Below, in pieces: positions 53,367 through 63,550 of a DNA stretch of 64,000 nucleotides. Each line of letters opens with the position of its first letter. The first letter of the stretch is position 1. A model generated the notes under the pieces. That model searched no databases, was not told the origin of the DNA, and worked only from the letters and a program-made list of their open reading frames with translations. Origin of the DNA: Sphingomonas sp. 37zxx (GTDB lineage Bacteria > Pseudomonadota > Alphaproteobacteria > Sphingomonadales > Sphingomonadaceae); contig NZ_JROH01000011.1 in assembly GCF_000786205.1 (NCBI RefSeq), positions 61,660 through 125,659 of the forward strand. The letters run 5' to 3'. A program made the position numbers and the translations under genes.

Positions 53367-54748
53367 TCAACGCTTTCGACGCGAACCATCCATCGGTGGC
53401 GTTGGCGCGGCTCGATCTGCATGACCGGTTGGTTACCGCCGACCCGCGAATCGCCCAATTGAACGAACAGGCGGGCGGCGCGATCGGCGCGGTGCTGGCG
53501 TTGCCGGCGGTTGCCACCGTCGCGCGGCTGGCGCGGCGACTGGGCATCGTGATCGCGCGTGCCGCGATCGTTGCCGATGGCGACGACGATCTGGACTTGT
53601 GGGTGCGCGCCAGCCCGGAAGCCGATGCAACGGCGCTGCAGATCAGCGGCTGGCGGATGCGCGAGCCGCAGCCGCCCTTGACTGGAGCGGTGGCGATTGC
53701 AGCCTTCGATGATGCCGACGCCGATTTCCGATGGGAAAGCGATGCGGCGATGTGCCTGACCGCGCTGTCGGGCGATATTGCGGCGGGGGGGGCTTTCGAC
53801 ACCGGGGCACTGTTGGGCAAGCCGATCACCCGCTTCCTGATCCTTGATGATGATGGCGACGGCATTGTTTCGATTTTGGCCGCCGCTGCCAATGGCGCGG
53901 GCTTTGCCGACCAATTGGCGACGGTTGCCGCGAGCGGGCGGCGAGTGCGGCTGTCGGCCAGCGCGCGGCGCGATCCGGCAGGGCGCTTTGCCGGGTTTAT
54001 CGGCGCGGGGCGCTTCATGGCCCCGATGATGGGGCCACCGCCGGTTGCCGAGGACATCGCATCGGCCTTTCCCGAAGCGTTCAGCGATCGGCTGGAGCGA
54101 GCGCTGCGCGTGCCGCTGGAGCGTATCGTCGCGCATGCCGACAGCATCGGTGCCCAGACCGAGGGGCCGGTGAAGTCCGAATATGTCGAATATGCCCAAG
54201 ATATTGCCAGCGCCGCGCGGCATCTGATGGGCCTTGTCGACGATCTGGTCGACCTGCAGGCGATCGAACGGCCCGATTTTCGGGTTGAGGCGGAGGCGAT
54301 CGACCTCGCCGATGTTGCGCGGCGTGCGGGCGGGTTGCTGGCGGTGCGGGCGTCGAATGCCGATGTGCGGATCGATCGGCCTGATTTCAGCGAGACACTG
54401 GCAGCGCGCGGCGAGTTTCGGCGGGCGTTGCAGATTCTGGTCAATCTGGTCGGCAATGCCGTCCGCTATTCGCCGCCCGGCGCGGTGGTTTCGATCGGGC
54501 TGGAGCGCGCAGAAGGCAAGGCGCGGGTGACGGTTGCCGATCGGGGCAAGGGCATTGCGATCGCCGACCAGCAGAAAATCTTTGAGAAATTCGGCCGGGT
54601 CGATGCCAATGAACTCGGCGGCACCGGATTGGGCCTGTACATCGCCCGGCGCCTGGCGCGAGCGATGGGCGGTGATGTGACGCTGGAAAGTGCACCGGGG
54701 CAGGGCGCACGCTTCACCCTGACGTTGCTTACCGAGGGTAAGGGTTAG
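53363..54748 (+). CDS. Histidine-kinase-like protein with Arg in place of the phospho-acceptor His
   Basis: A 461-residue soluble protein. Residues 1-230 are a PAS-like or other sensory region without clear motifs. The dimerisation helix reads FSDRLERALRVPLERI; aligned to MSHELRTPL, Arg246 stands in the His position and Ala247 in the Glu position. The ATPase domain is intact: N-box LVNLVGNAVRYSPP, G1 DRGKGIAI, F-box IFEKFGR, and G2 GGTGLGLYIARRLA. It therefore probably binds ATP but cannot use the canonical phosphotransfer. It starts at GTG, overlapping the DUF2336-like gene. Options include an allosteric scaffold, an anti-sigma-type kinase or a DivL-like pseudokinase. Confidence 0.82.
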   Translation: MINAFDANHPSVALARLDLHDRLVTADPRIAQLNEQAGGAIGAVLALPAVATVARLARRLGIVIARAAIVADGDDDLDLWVRASPEADATALQISGWRMREPQPPLTGAVAIAAFDDADADFRWESDAAMCLTALSGDIAAGGAFDTGALLGKPITRFLILDDDGDGIVSILAAAANGAGFADQLATVAASGRRVRLSASARRDPAGRFAGFIGAGRFMAPMMGPPPVAEDIASAFPEAFSDRLERALRVPLERIVAHADSIGAQTEGPVKSEYVEYAQDIASAARHLMGLVDDLVDLQAIERPDFRVEAEAIDLADVARRAGGLLAVRASNADVRIDRPDFSETLAARGEFRRALQILVNLVGNAVRYSPPGAVVSIGLERAEGKARVTVADRGKGIAIADQQKIFEKFGRVDANELGGTGLGLYIARRLARAMGGDVTLESAPGQGARFTLTLLTEGKG

Positions 54749-54784
54749 CCCTTCTCCCTTGTCCTGGCGGCGCGGGCCTTCAGC

Positions 54785-54982
54785 CTATCGCAACCGCCTG
54801 GCGATTAGCACCAGCACCAATCCCAGCACGGCCAGCGCCGAGCCGTTGATGATCCATGGTCGCTGATCGATCATGAAGCTGGACGCCGGCCACCGGACCA
54901 GTCCCAGGCCCTGGCCGATCCACAACATTCCCATCAGCGCCAGGGCGACGCCGACGATCATCAGGATACGCCGGCGTCCCAT
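54785..54982 (-). CDS. Small two-helix membrane protein
   Basis: A 65-residue protein with two hydrophobic segments, ILMIVGVALALMGMLWIGQGLG (residues 6-27) and IINGSALAVLGLVLVLIARRLR (44-65), joined by a WPASSFMIDQRPW loop. The start is MGRRR. It lies 4 bp downstream of gltA on the same strand, so it is probably co-transcribed with it. I know of similar short membrane proteins in sphingomonads but no function. Confidence 0.7.
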   Translation of the reverse strand: MGRRRILMIVGVALALMGMLWIGQGLGLVRWPASSFMIDQRPWIINGSALAVLGLVLVLIARRLR

Positions 54983-54986
54983 CGAA

Positions 54987-56270
54987 TCAGCGCTTGTCGA
55001 CGGGGATATAGTCGCGCTGCGTCGGGCCGGTGTAGAGCTGGCGCGGGCGGCCGATCTTCTGCTCTGGATCCGAGATCATCTCGTTCCATTGTGCCACCCA
55101 GCCGACGGTGCGTGCCAGCGCGAACAGCGCAGTGAACATCGTCGTCGGGAAGCCGATCGCCGACAGGATGACGCCCGAGTAGAAGTCGACGTTGGGGAAC
55201 AGCTTTTTCTCGACGAAGTAATCGTCCTTCAGCGCGATTTCCTCCAGCCGAAGCGCGGTTTCGAACACCGGGTCATTGACGCCGAGCGATTCGAATACTT
55301 CGCGGACGGTCTTTTGCATTACCGTCGCGCGCGGATCGTAATTCTTATACACGCGGTGGCCGAAACCCATCAGGCGGAACGGATCGTTCTTGTCCTTGGC
55401 GCGGGCGATATATTCGGGAATCTTGTCGGGCGTGCCGATCTCGCGCAACATGTTGAGCGCGGCTTCATTGGCGCCGCCATGCGCCGGACCCCATAGGCAG
55501 GCGATGCCAGCCGCGATGCACGCGAACGGGTTCGCGCCCGACGACCCGGCAAGCCGGACGGTCGAGGTCGAGGCGTTCTGCTCGTGATCGGCATGCAGGA
55601 TGAAGATGCGGTCGAGCGCGCGCTCGACGACGGGGTTCACTTCATAAGGCTCGGCAGGCACGCCGAAGGTCATCCGCAGGAAGTTGCCGGTGTAGCTCAG
55701 CGAGTTATCCGGATAGAGAAACGGCTGCCCGACCGAATATTTATACGCCATCGCCGCGATCGTCGGCATCTTGGCGATCAGCCGGTGGCTGGCGACCATC
55801 CGCTGGTGCGGATCGGCGATGTCGGTCGAGTCGTGATAGAAGGCCGAAAGCGCGCCGACGATGCCGCACATGATCGCCATCGGATGCGCGTCGCGGCGGA
55901 AACCGCGATAGAATTGCGCCAATTGCTCGTGCAGCATCGTGTGGCGGGTGATCGTGTAGCTGAACTTTTCGAGTTCGGGTGCGGTGGGGAGTTCGCCGTT
56001 CAGCAGCAGATGCGCCACTTCCATGAAGCTCGATTGTTCAGCCAGCTGGCCGATCGGATAGCCGCGATGCAGCAGCACGCCTTCATCGCCGTCGATATAG
56101 GTCAGCGCCGAATCGCAGCTCGCCGTCGAGGTGAAGCCGGGATCGTAGGTGAACATGCCCGTCTGCGCGTAATATTTCCGGATATCGACGACATCTGGCC
56201 CGACGCTACCCTGGCGCACGGGATATTGCTTTTCCCCGATCGTCATCGTCTGGCTGGCGGCATCGCTCAT
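54987..56270 (-). CDS. gltA: Citrate synthase (type II)
   Basis: Condenses oxaloacetate and acetyl-CoA to citrate, the entry step of the TCA cycle. A 427-residue protein with [18 protein letters not shown], the catalytic-His region [63 protein letters not shown] and the catalytic Asp segment [17 protein letters not shown]. Size and the KRQ-type C-terminus fit the NADH-regulated hexameric type. I use ATG 56270 ([23 protein letters not shown] upstream); the open frame extends 57 codons further without homology. gltX precedes it. Confidence 0.96.
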   Translation of the reverse strand: MSDAASQTMTIGEKQYPVRQGSVGPDVVDIRKYYAQTGMFTYDPGFTSTASCDSALTYIDGDEGVLLHRGYPIGQLAEQSSFMEVAHLLLNGELPTAPELEKFSYTITRHTMLHEQLAQFYRGFRRDAHPMAIMCGIVGALSAFYHDSTDIADPHQRMVASHRLIAKMPTIAAMAYKYSVGQPFLYPDNSLSYTGNFLRMTFGVPAEPYEVNPVVERALDRIFILHADHEQNASTSTVRLAGSSGANPFACIAAGIACLWGPAHGGANEAALNMLREIGTPDKIPEYIARAKDKNDPFRLMGFGHRVYKNYDPRATVMQKTVREVFESLGVNDPVFETALRLEEIALKDDYFVEKKLFPNVDFYSGVILSAIGFPTTMFTALFALARTVGWVAQWNEMISDPEQKIGRPRQLYTGPTQRDYIPVDKR

Positions 56271-56301
56271 CGCGCTATCCTTCTCGTTCGTGATTACGTA
56301 A

Positions 56302-57762
56302 TTATAGGTCGGCCGATACGGCCAGTTGGTCGGTGATACGTCCCAGACTTTCGTCGCGCCCCAAGAGGACGAGCACGTCGAAAATGCCTGGCGAGGTCTT
56401 TCGGCCGGTAAGCGCGGCGCGCAGCGGCTGTGCCACCGCACCCAGTTTCACGCCCTCCGCCTCGGCTACCTCGCGTACCGCCGCTTCGAGTGCTTCCGTA
56501 TCCCAGCCGGGCAGCGCGTCAAGTCTGGTATGCAACGCGCCGAGCAGCTGGCGACCCTTGGCATCGAGCAGCGCGGCGGCGGCATCGTCCATCGGCAAAG
56601 GACGCTCGGCAAACAGGAACGTTGCCGCATCTGCCAGTTCGTTGAGATTGGCTGCGCGGGGTTTGAGCGCGTGCAGCGCCCGCAGCAACAAATCGCGGTC
56701 AGCGTCCGATGCGGCGAACGGCAGGCGCGGTGCCGTGAGTTCAACCAGCCGTTCGTCGCTGGCGGCGCGAATGTACAAGCCGTTGAGATTTTCGAGCTTC
56801 TTTTGATCGAAACGCGAAGGCGATTTGCCGACGCCGCCCAGATCGAACCACTCGATCGCCTGGTCGCGGCTGATGACCTCGTCATCGCCATGCCCCCAGC
56901 CGAGCCGAAGCAGATAGTTCGACAAGGCTTCGGACAACACGCCCATGTCGTCGCGATAGGCATCGACCCCGAGCGCGCCATGCCGCTTCGACAGCTTGGC
57001 CCCGTCCGATCCGTGGATCAGCGGGATGTGCGCGTAAATCGGATCGGGCCAGCCGCCCTCGACCATATCCATCGCGCGGATCAGTGCGAGCTGGCGAAAA
57101 GCGTTGTTGAGATGGTCGTCGCCGCGGATCACATGGGTGACCCCCATGTCGTGATCGTCGACCACCACCGCCAGCATATAGGTGGGGGTGCCGTCCGATC
57201 GCAGCAGGACGAAATCGTCGAGCTCGGCATTGTTGACCGTCACCGAACCCTGGACACGATCCTCGATCGTCACCGCGCCATCGGTTGGCGCCTTGAGCCG
57301 GACGACGAAGGGCACGCCTTCGGGTGCGTCGGCGGCGTCGCGATTCCGCCAGCGGCCGTCATAGCGCATCGGCTTGCCCGCTGCCCGCTGTTCTTCGCGC
57401 AGTGCGGTCAGCTCCTCCGACGTTGCATAGCAGCGATAGGCATGGCCGGCATCGAGCAACTGGTGCGCGACCGCCGCATGGCGATCGGCGCGGGCGAATT
57501 GATATACTTCCTCGTCATCCCAATCGAGCCCCAGCCAGCGCATGCCATCGAGAATCGCCTCGATCGCCGGCTGCGTCGAGCGCGCGCGATCGGTATCCTC
57601 GATCCGCAGCAGGAACTTGCCGCCATGATGCCGCGCGAACAGCCAGTTGAACAACGCCGTGCGCGCGCCGCCGATATGGAGCAATCCAGTCGGTGACGGC
57701 GCGAAACGAGTGACCACGGCGGGATGCTCGGGGGCTTGGCGAATATCGGGTGTTGCGCCCAC
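56302..57762 (-). CDS. gltX: Glutamyl-tRNA synthetase
   Basis: Class I synthetase, about 486 residues, charging tRNA-Glu (and possibly tRNA-Gln). The catalytic core has [27 protein letters not shown] (HIGH), [31 protein letters not shown] and KLSKRHG (KMSKS), followed by the C-terminal anticodon-binding domain. Start GTG 57762 has GGGAG 9 bases upstream; a longer frame to ATG 57822 would overlap the divergent comEC start. It is followed 31 bp later by gltA on the same strand. Confidence 0.94.
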   Translation of the reverse strand: MGATPDIRQAPEHPAVVTRFAPSPTGLLHIGGARTALFNWLFARHHGGKFLLRIEDTDRARSTQPAIEAILDGMRWLGLDWDDEEVYQFARADRHAAVAHQLLDAGHAYRCYATSEELTALREEQRAAGKPMRYDGRWRNRDAADAPEGVPFVVRLKAPTDGAVTIEDRVQGSVTVNNAELDDFVLLRSDGTPTYMLAVVVDDHDMGVTHVIRGDDHLNNAFRQLALIRAMDMVEGGWPDPIYAHIPLIHGSDGAKLSKRHGALGVDAYRDDMGVLSEALSNYLLRLGWGHGDDEVISRDQAIEWFDLGGVGKSPSRFDQKKLENLNGLYIRAASDERLVELTAPRLPFAASDADRDLLLRALHALKPRAANLNELADAATFLFAERPLPMDDAAAALLDAKGRQLLGALHTRLDALPGWDTEALEAAVREVAEAEGVKLGAVAQPLRAALTGRKTSPGIFDVLVLLGRDESLGRITDQLAVSADL

Positions 57763-57820
57763 GCGCGGTTGCTCCCAGACTTTAAAAACGATGGCTTCAC
57801 GTGCCGCGACAGCCCCTAGC

Positions 57821-60076
57821 ATGCGTATCGGCTCGCTTCAAATCGCGCCGGGGCCGCGCATTTCAAGGGGCGGTCTAGCGGTGGAGCGCTGGCTGGAGGC
57901 CGAGCGCGACCAATTGGCGTTGTGGCTGCCGGTGATGCTGGGGATCGGGATCGCCGCATGGTTCCTGTTGCCCGACGCGGCGCGGTGGAGCGCGTTTCTT
58001 TCGGCTTGCGGCGGCGTGGCGTTGGCGGGGGTGACCATCGCCCGGGGCGGCAGGGCGAGCCGGGTGATGCTGGTCGCAGGATGCGCGATGGCGCTGGGCT
58101 GTGCGCTGATCTGGGGGCGCGCCGAACGGGTGGCAGCGCCGGTGCTGGCCCGGCCGGCGGTGGTGGCGTTTTCGGCGCGGGTCGATCGGGTCGAGCCGAT
58201 GCCGGCGCGGCAGATCGTTCGGCTGCGGTTGGGGGTGATCGAACCGGCGACGGCGGGGCTGCCGCCGGTGGTGCGGGTGAATGTCGCCGACAAGGATATG
58301 CCGCCTGGCGTTGGGCGCGGGGCGATCGTAAAGCTACGGGCACGGTTGATGCCGCCGGGGGCCGCGGCGGTGCCGGGGGCGTATGATTTCCAGCGGGTGG
58401 CGTGGTTTGGCGAAATCGGCGCGACGGGGCGGGCTTTCGCGCCGATCATGGTGGTCACGCCGGGTGATCCACCGGGGTCGGCGCTGCGCGAACGGCTGAC
58501 CCGGCACATCCAGCAGCGTGTCGATGGCAGCGCCGGCGGCATCGCGGCGGCGCTGGTTACCGGCGATCGCGGTGCGATCAGCGAGGCGGATGACGAGGCG
58601 CTGCGGCGATCGGGGCTGGCGCATCTGTTGTCGGTCAGCGGGCTGCATGTTACCGCCGTGGTCGGCGCGACGATGCTGCTGGTGCTCAAGCTATTGGCGC
58701 TCAGCCCGGCACTCGCGCTGCGGTGGCGATTGCCGATGGTTGCGGCGGGCGCGGCGGCGGGTGTGGCGATATTTTACACCTGGCTCACCGGGGCTGAGGT
58801 GCCGACGGTGCGATCGTGCATTGCCGCTTTGCTGGTGTTGGGGGCGCTGGCGATGGGGCGTGAGGCGGTGACGTTGCGGCTGGTTGCCGCCGGGGCGACG
58901 ATCGTGCTGTTGCTATGGCCCGAAGCGCTGATGTCGGCGAGTTTCCAGCTCAGTTTCGCCGCGGTGACCGCGATCGTGGCGTTGCACGAACATCGCGTGG
59001 TGCGGGGCTGGTTCCTGAAGCGCGAGGAGAGCCGGGGGGCGAGCCTGCTGCGCGGGCTGGCGTCGCTGTTGCTAACCGGACTGGTGGTCGAGTTCGCGTT
59101 GATGCCGATCGGGTTGTTCCATTTCCACAAGGCGGGATTGTACGGCGCGCTTGCCAATATCGTGGCGATTCCGCTGACGACCTTTGTCGTGATGCCGCTC
59201 GAGGCGCTTGGGCTGGTACTCGATGCGGCGGGGCTGGGTGCGCCGGTGTGGTGGCTGGCCGAGCGGGGATTGTGGGTGTTGCTTTGGATCGCCCACACCA
59301 CCGCGGATGCTCCCGGCGCGGTGAAGGCGCTGCCGTCGATGCCGCGCGCTGCGTTCGGGCTGATGGTGGCGGGCGGCATCTGGGCGGCGCTGTGGCGAAC
59401 GCGGTGGCGGTGGCTGGGGGTGCTGCCGCTGATGCTGGGGGCGGGGTGGGCGGTGGCGACTCCTGCCCCCGATCTGATCGTTACCGGCGACGGACGGCAT
59501 GTGGCGGTTCGGACCGGCGATGGCGGCATGGCGTTGTTGCGCGATCGGGCGGGGGAGTATGTTCGCGGCGTGCTGGGCGAGACCGGGGGGACCGATGCCG
59601 AATTGTCGGCGCTGAGCGATGATCCCCGCGCCCGGTGCAGCAGCGACCTGTGCCTGGTTCGCCTTCGGGCCGAGGGCCGCGTCTGGACGATCCTGGCGAC
59701 CCGCAGCGGCTATCTGGTGCCGATCGCCGAGTTTGTTGCGCTGTGCCGTGCCGCCGACATCGTGATCAGCGAGCGGCGATTGCCGCGCACCTGCACCCCG
59801 CGCTGGCTGAAGCTGGACCGGCCGATGCTGGCGCGAACCGGCGGGGTGGCGATCACGCTGGCGGGCGGGCAGGTCCGCACCGTGGCGGGCAACCCTAGCG
59901 CGCATCGCTGGCGGCTGCCCGAAACGGTGCAGCCGCCGCGTAGCTTCAATAGCGGCGGAGCAGCCCGGCGAGCTTCCCCTGCACGCGCACCTGATCGGGG
60001 CGGTAGCGCTGTGGATCATAGGCGCGGTTCGCCGGATCGAGCCGAACCATCGCCCCTTCGCGCCGGAAATATTTGA
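57821..60076 (+). CDS. comEC: ComEC/Rec2-family DNA-uptake membrane protein, MBL-like domain degenerate
   Basis: A 751-residue polytopic protein. An N-terminal segment with two hydrophobic stretches (about residues 30-90) leads to an OB-like DUF4131 domain ([25 protein letters not shown]). The ComEC core follows with [54 protein letters not shown] and [31 protein letters not shown]. The C-terminal part (about 560-700) is a metallo-beta-lactamase-like fold without the HxHxDH zinc motif, common in alphaproteobacteria. The last 43 or so codons run antisense into lexA (131-bp overlap) and are probably not conserved. ComEC channels single-stranded DNA in natural transformation. Confidence 0.88.
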   Translation: MRIGSLQIAPGPRISRGGLAVERWLEAERDQLALWLPVMLGIGIAAWFLLPDAARWSAFLSACGGVALAGVTIARGGRASRVMLVAGCAMALGCALIWGRAERVAAPVLARPAVVAFSARVDRVEPMPARQIVRLRLGVIEPATAGLPPVVRVNVADKDMPPGVGRGAIVKLRARLMPPGAAAVPGAYDFQRVAWFGEIGATGRAFAPIMVVTPGDPPGSALRERLTRHIQQRVDGSAGGIAAALVTGDRGAISEADDEALRRSGLAHLLSVSGLHVTAVVGATMLLVLKLLALSPALALRWRLPMVAAGAAAGVAIFYTWLTGAEVPTVRSCIAALLVLGALAMGREAVTLRLVAAGATIVLLLWPEALMSASFQLSFAAVTAIVALHEHRVVRGWFLKREESRGASLLRGLASLLLTGLVVEFALMPIGLFHFHKAGLYGALANIVAIPLTTFVVMPLEALGLVLDAAGLGAPVWWLAERGLWVLLWIAHTTADAPGAVKALPSMPRAAFGLMVAGGIWAALWRTRWRWLGVLPLMLGAGWAVATPAPDLIVTGDGRHVAVRTGDGGMALLRDRAGEYVRGVLGETGGTDAELSALSDDPRARCSSDLCLVRLRAEGRVWTILATRSGYLVPIAEFVALCRAADIVISERRLPRTCTPRWLKLDRPMLARTGGVAITLAGGQVRTVAGNPSAHRWRLPETVQPPRSFNSGGAARRASPARAPDRGGSAVDHRRGSPDRAEPSPLRAGNI

Positions 60077-60635
60077 GCGTCGCTTCATGGTCGTCGACCA
60101 AGGCCACCACGATCTCGCCATCGCGGGCGACTTCCTGGCGGCGGATCAGTGCATAGTCACCATCGAGAATCCCCGCCTCGACCATCGAATCGCCTGATAC
60201 TTCGAGTGCATAATGCTCGCCCGCGCCAAGCAATGCGGCGGGGACGGGCAGCATCTGCGCGCTTTCCATCGCTTCGATCGGCAGACCGGCGGCGATGCGC
60301 CCATGCAGCGGGATTTCGATCACGTCGTTGGCGGCGCGGGGTGCTGCCGATGGCGCGGATGGCCGTGACAGCGATACGACGTCCGCGGGCGTTTTCGTCT
60401 TCGCGGACGCTGCCACGGGGCGCTCGGGCATCCGCAGCACTTCGAGCGCGCGGGCGCGATTGGGCAGGCGGCGGAGGAACTGGCGTTCTTCCAAAGCCGA
60501 GATCAGACGGTGGACCCCGGACTTGGACTTAAGGTCGAGTGCCTCCTTCATCTCCTCGAACGAGGGGGAGACGCCGGTATCGTTCAGGCGATCGGCGATG
60601 AAGCAGATCAGGTCATGTTGCTTTCGCGTCAACAT
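59946..60635 (-). CDS. lexA: LexA repressor
   Basis: SOS-response repressor, 229 residues. The winged-helix DNA-binding domain is at the N-terminus ([50 protein letters not shown]). The hinge is followed by the self-cleavage bond Ala116-Gly117 in GRIAAGLP, nucleophile Ser150 ([11 protein letters not shown]) and Lys188 (EATLKYFRR). Start ATG 60635 has homology from the first residue. A GTTC-N7-GTTC SOS box lies 17 bp upstream, so the gene is autoregulated. It is convergent with comEC, with overlapping 3' ends. Confidence 0.96.
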   Translation of the reverse strand: MLTRKQHDLICFIADRLNDTGVSPSFEEMKEALDLKSKSGVHRLISALEERQFLRRLPNRARALEVLRMPERPVAASAKTKTPADVVSLSRPSAPSAAPRAANDVIEIPLHGRIAAGLPIEAMESAQMLPVPAALLGAGEHYALEVSGDSMVEAGILDGDYALIRRQEVARDGEIVVALVDDHEATLKYFRREGAMVRLDPANRAYDPQRYRPDQVRVQGKLAGLLRRY

Positions 60636-60651
60636 CAGCGTTCTCCGTCGG

Positions 60652-60666
60652 GAACAGACGCGGAAC
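60652..60666 (-). promoter_or_regulatory. LexA box (alphaproteobacterial SOS operator)
   Basis: On the reverse strand the sequence is GTTC-CGCGTCT-GTTC, an exact GTTC-N7-GTTC direct repeat, the known alphaproteobacterial LexA site. It is centred 24 bp upstream of the lexA start codon, where it would occlude the promoter or start of transcription. Confidence 0.88.
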
Positions 60667-60701
60667 GTGTAGGCAACGCCAATATGCAAGTCAAGCTTGC
60701 T

Positions 60702-61874
60702 TCACGCGATCATCAGGACTTCCACCGAGTCTCCGGGTGCGGCAGCGGGGGCGTGCGGCTCGCGCAGGATCATGCAGTCGCTGTGCGCCAGGGTGCGCAG
60801 CATCGAACTGTCCTGCCGGCCGGCGGAGTGAACCACGCCGCCCCGGATCGTGGCGCGCAGATGATCGGCGCGGTGGTCATTGGCGGGCAGCGGCCCTGCG
60901 ATTGGCAGTCGGCGCGTCGCGAGCGGCAGTGCGCCCCCCGCCATTGCGACGACCAACGGCTTGACGAAGCGAAGCGTGGTGACGAACGCGGCAACCGGAT
61001 TGCCCGGCAGGCCGACGACCAACGTATCGCGCAATCGCGCCGCAAGCATCGGCTTGCCAGGCCGCATCGCGATCCGCCAGAAATCGATCTCACCGCCCGC
61101 CGCCTGGAGCGCGGGGCGAACAAGGTCGTGATCGCCGACCGACGCGCCGCCGGTGGTGATCAGCAGATCGGCATCGACGCGGGCGAACGCGGCTTCGATC
61201 GCTGACTGGTCATCGGGAAGGATGCCGAGCTGTTCGATGATGACGGGCAGGCCGGCGAGCATCGCGGCGACGAGGATCGAATTGGATTCGGGCAAGCCGT
61301 CGGGCGGAACGGGCTGGCCGGCGGGCACGAGCTCATCGCCAGTGGCGGCGATCGCGACGCGGATCGGGCGGCGGACGGGCAGCGCGGCGTGGCCTGCAAT
61401 CGCAGCCAGGGCGAGCGCGGGCGGGTTGAGCCGATCGCCCGCCGCCAGCAGCAGCTCGCCGGTGGTGAAATCGAGCCCGGCGCGGCGGATGTGCCGACCG
61501 ACGCCACCGGGGCCTTCGCCGCTGAGGGTCAGCACATCGCCGTCGCGCGCGGCTTCCTCCTGCACCAGGATGGTGTCGGCACCGCCCGGAAGCGGCGCGC
61601 CGGTGAAAATCCGCACCGCCTGACCGGGGCCGATGTCGCCGGCAAAGCCGCGACCGGCGGCGCTTTCGCCCACCACCGCGATCGGGCCGGGCAGGTCAGC
61701 AAAGCGAAGCGCATAGCCATCCATCGCCGACAGATCGCGAATCGGCTGAGTCCGCCGGGCGGCGATCGGCTCGGCCAGCCAGCGGCCTGCGGCTTGTGCC
61801 AGCGGCACGGTTTCGACCGGGATCGCGGGGGCAAGCGCGCACAGCCGGGCAAGGGCGTCGTCGAGCGAGATCAT
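60702..61874 (-). CDS. moeA: Molybdopterin molybdotransferase MoeA
   Basis: Inserts molybdate into adenylated molybdopterin to form the active cofactor. A 390-residue protein with [73 protein letters not shown], the [15 protein letters not shown] loop and [19 protein letters not shown], all standard MoeA/gephyrin E-domain motifs. Its start overlaps the moaC stop by 4 bp, so the two are co-translated. Confidence 0.96.
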   Translation of the reverse strand: MISLDDALARLCALAPAIPVETVPLAQAAGRWLAEPIAARRTQPIRDLSAMDGYALRFADLPGPIAVVGESAAGRGFAGDIGPGQAVRIFTGAPLPGGADTILVQEEAARDGDVLTLSGEGPGGVGRHIRRAGLDFTTGELLLAAGDRLNPPALALAAIAGHAALPVRRPIRVAIAATGDELVPAGQPVPPDGLPESNSILVAAMLAGLPVIIEQLGILPDDQSAIEAAFARVDADLLITTGGASVGDHDLVRPALQAAGGEIDFWRIAMRPGKPMLAARLRDTLVVGLPGNPVAAFVTTLRFVKPLVVAMAGGALPLATRRLPIAGPLPANDHRADHLRATIRGGVVHSAGRQDSSMLRTLAHSDCMILREPHAPAAAPGDSVEVLMIA

Positions 61875-62356
61875 TGCGCCGAGCTTGCGTCAGCGTGCCA
61901 GTCGCCCGATTTGCCGCCGCGCTTTTCAAGCAGCCGGACGCCGCCGATCGTCATGCCTTTGTCGAGCGCCTTGGCCATGTCGTAGATCGTCAGCAGCGCG
62001 ACCGAGGCGGCGGTGAGCGCCTCCATCTCCACCCCGGTCTGGCCTGCCGTCGAGACGGTGGCTGTGGCGGTGACTCGATCCTGCGCGACGTCGAGCGCGA
62101 TTTCGGCCTTGGTCAGTGGCAGCGGGTGGCATAGCGGAATCAGGTCGCTGGTGCGCTTGGCCGCCATGATCCCCGCAACGCGCGCGACCGCAAGGACATC
62201 GCCCTTGGCAACCGCACCATCGCGAATCGCGGCGGCAGCCTTGGCCGACATGCTGATATGGCCGGTGGCGATGGCGGTCCGCTGCGTCGTCGCCTTGTCG
62301 CCGACATCGACCATGCGCGCCGCGCCCGCCGAATCGAGATGGGTGAGGTTGGACAT
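61871..62356 (-). CDS. moaC: Cyclic pyranopterin monophosphate synthase MoaC
   Basis: Completes conversion of the MoaA product to cyclic pyranopterin monophosphate. A 161-residue protein with [53 protein letters not shown] (the LCHPL active-site motif) and [28 protein letters not shown]. Length is normal. It is upstream of moeA in an overlapping pair and is the last standard chromosomal gene before the accessory patch. Confidence 0.97.
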   Translation of the reverse strand: MSNLTHLDSAGAARMVDVGDKATTQRTAIATGHISMSAKAAAAIRDGAVAKGDVLAVARVAGIMAAKRTSDLIPLCHPLPLTKAEIALDVAQDRVTATATVSTAGQTGVEMEALTAASVALLTIYDMAKALDKGMTIGGVRLLEKRGGKSGDWHADASSAQ

Positions 62357-62519
62357 GGCCGCTGGGGTAGCGGGGATTGGGGGAGGCGGGTAGGGGCGAG
62401 GGGACCGGACGCCAGTGACGATTGATGGTTAGGGCCTGTGGGGATTCATCGTGAGTTGATGACGGCGACGGTGAGGTGGATCATGGCCACAAAGCTGCAC
62501 CGCGCCATTTTGCATAAAT
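62357..62519. other. Boundary between core genome and accessory patch
   Basis: No gene is supportable here. A GC-rich stretch gives way to AT-richer sequence after about 62500. The segment 62432-62500 (GGGCCTGTGGGGATTCATC, then GGTGGATCATGGCCACAAAG) looks like the terminal region of an IS element by eye, but I cannot find a matching inverted end nearby. Confidence 0.35.
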
Positions 62520-63002
62520 TTATCGTACAGACAAAATCATCCACTGCTGCTGCTGAGAATTGTTGTTGTGCCATACTTGGGACGCGGGTGTGGGAGCGTC
62601 AGCGTCGATTGCAGAACTATTTACTAGCGTCATCGCCAGGATTCGGTCGCTGACGCCCAGCCCCATATCGTCAGTACCGTCAGTATCGTCGAGCTTCCCA
62701 ACAGCCCAGAGGTTCGATTGCGGAAAGTTCGGTGTGCCCATGTTCGAAAGTACCAGGCCGGTGCCATTCGCCACGGCGGGCTCTGATGTAGCATTGATAT
62801 CCAGACTGAGGTCCGGGTAAGCGGCCAAGCAGATTGCAACCCCCCCTGCGCGCGATGGAATGAAATTCCAGAATGCAGACACCGTATGTGTCTGTGGCGA
62901 CGAAAATGGGAGAGCCAATACCTTAGTTCTCTCCGCGGGTATTGAGTCAGTAACTGCTAGATATTTATTATGCTGAGGGTTTAATATCATATAATTCTGC
63001 AT
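62520..63002 (-). CDS. Putative beta-trefoil (ricin-type) lectin domain protein
   Basis: A 160-residue protein starting at ATG 63002, with GGAGG 10 bases upstream. It has three imperfect subdomain repeats of the R-type beta-trefoil pattern: an opening YMILNPQHNKYLAV with SAFWNFIPS, a middle CLAAYPDLSLDINA with QSNLWAVGKL, and a final ILAMTLVNSSAIDAD with NNNSQQQQWMIL. The last is close to the QxW motif that ends each ricin-type repeat. There is no signal peptide or catalytic domain, so any partner is unknown. Codon use is AT-richer than the neighbours. It sits between moaC and two IS remnants, suggesting horizontal acquisition. The sugar-binding residues cannot be confirmed by eye. Confidence 0.55.
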   Translation of the reverse strand: MQNYMILNPQHNKYLAVTDSIPAERTKVLALPFSSPQTHTVSAFWNFIPSRAGGVAICLAAYPDLSLDINATSEPAVANGTGLVLSNMGTPNFPQSNLWAVGKLDDTDGTDDMGLGVSDRILAMTLVNSSAIDADAPTPASQVWHNNNSQQQQWMILSVR

Positions 63003-63286
63003 GACGTGGCATCCTCCATTTCGTATCACCTTTATTAAACGCGATAACAATGTCACAATATATAAGCATCAACATTGCAGTATTATACTGTTATGCTGTG
63101 TTGCGAACATGTTGGCCGCGACCTGGCCGCGTGATCGACCGAAGTGGGAGCTCTGCCAGCAATGTGCCAGCCTGTAGGCTGCGCTATTGTATAGAGTGAG
63201 GCCAGAGCTATTGCCTCCACACTGGAGTTGGTTTGCGCAGTTGTTGTCACCCAGGCAAAAGAATAGAAGGTTCATTCGAAAGTTCA

Positions 63287-63550
63287 TCAAGCATAGCAGT
63301 ATCTTGCGGTTCGGCGTATGAGCATCCGGATGGATGCGATGTGGGTCCATGCGGTTGCGCTTTGGATGGTTTTTTCCCAGTCTTTGGCCAGTCTTCTGCA
63401 CCGGCCCAGCCATGCAAAAGTTCGTTCGGCGACCCAGCGGCGTGGCAGAAGTACGAAGCCTTTGGCGGTATCAGAGCGTTTGATGATTTCGATGGTCCAG
63501 CTTCCGTGTGCCTTGAGCGCCTCGTTGAGCTTGTCTCCGGCATACCCGTA
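63287..63550 (-). pseudogene. IS5-family transposase, 3' fragment only
   Basis: Translated on the reverse strand from about 63550 to a stop at 63287, the sequence is [43 protein letters not shown] and [21 protein letters not shown], ending in RTARYCYA. These are the C-terminal motifs of IS5-family (DDE) transposases, including the RRW-V-ERTFAW-L-R segment that holds the catalytic Glu. The N-terminal two thirds, with the first two Asp residues, are missing, so it cannot be functional. Its 5' boundary abuts the IS701-type fragment. Confidence 0.85.

Noticed and set aside
63069..63413. A 114-codon reverse frame near the IS remnants
   Set aside because: It runs out of phase through the IS5 transposase fragment and low-complexity sequence, with no homology.
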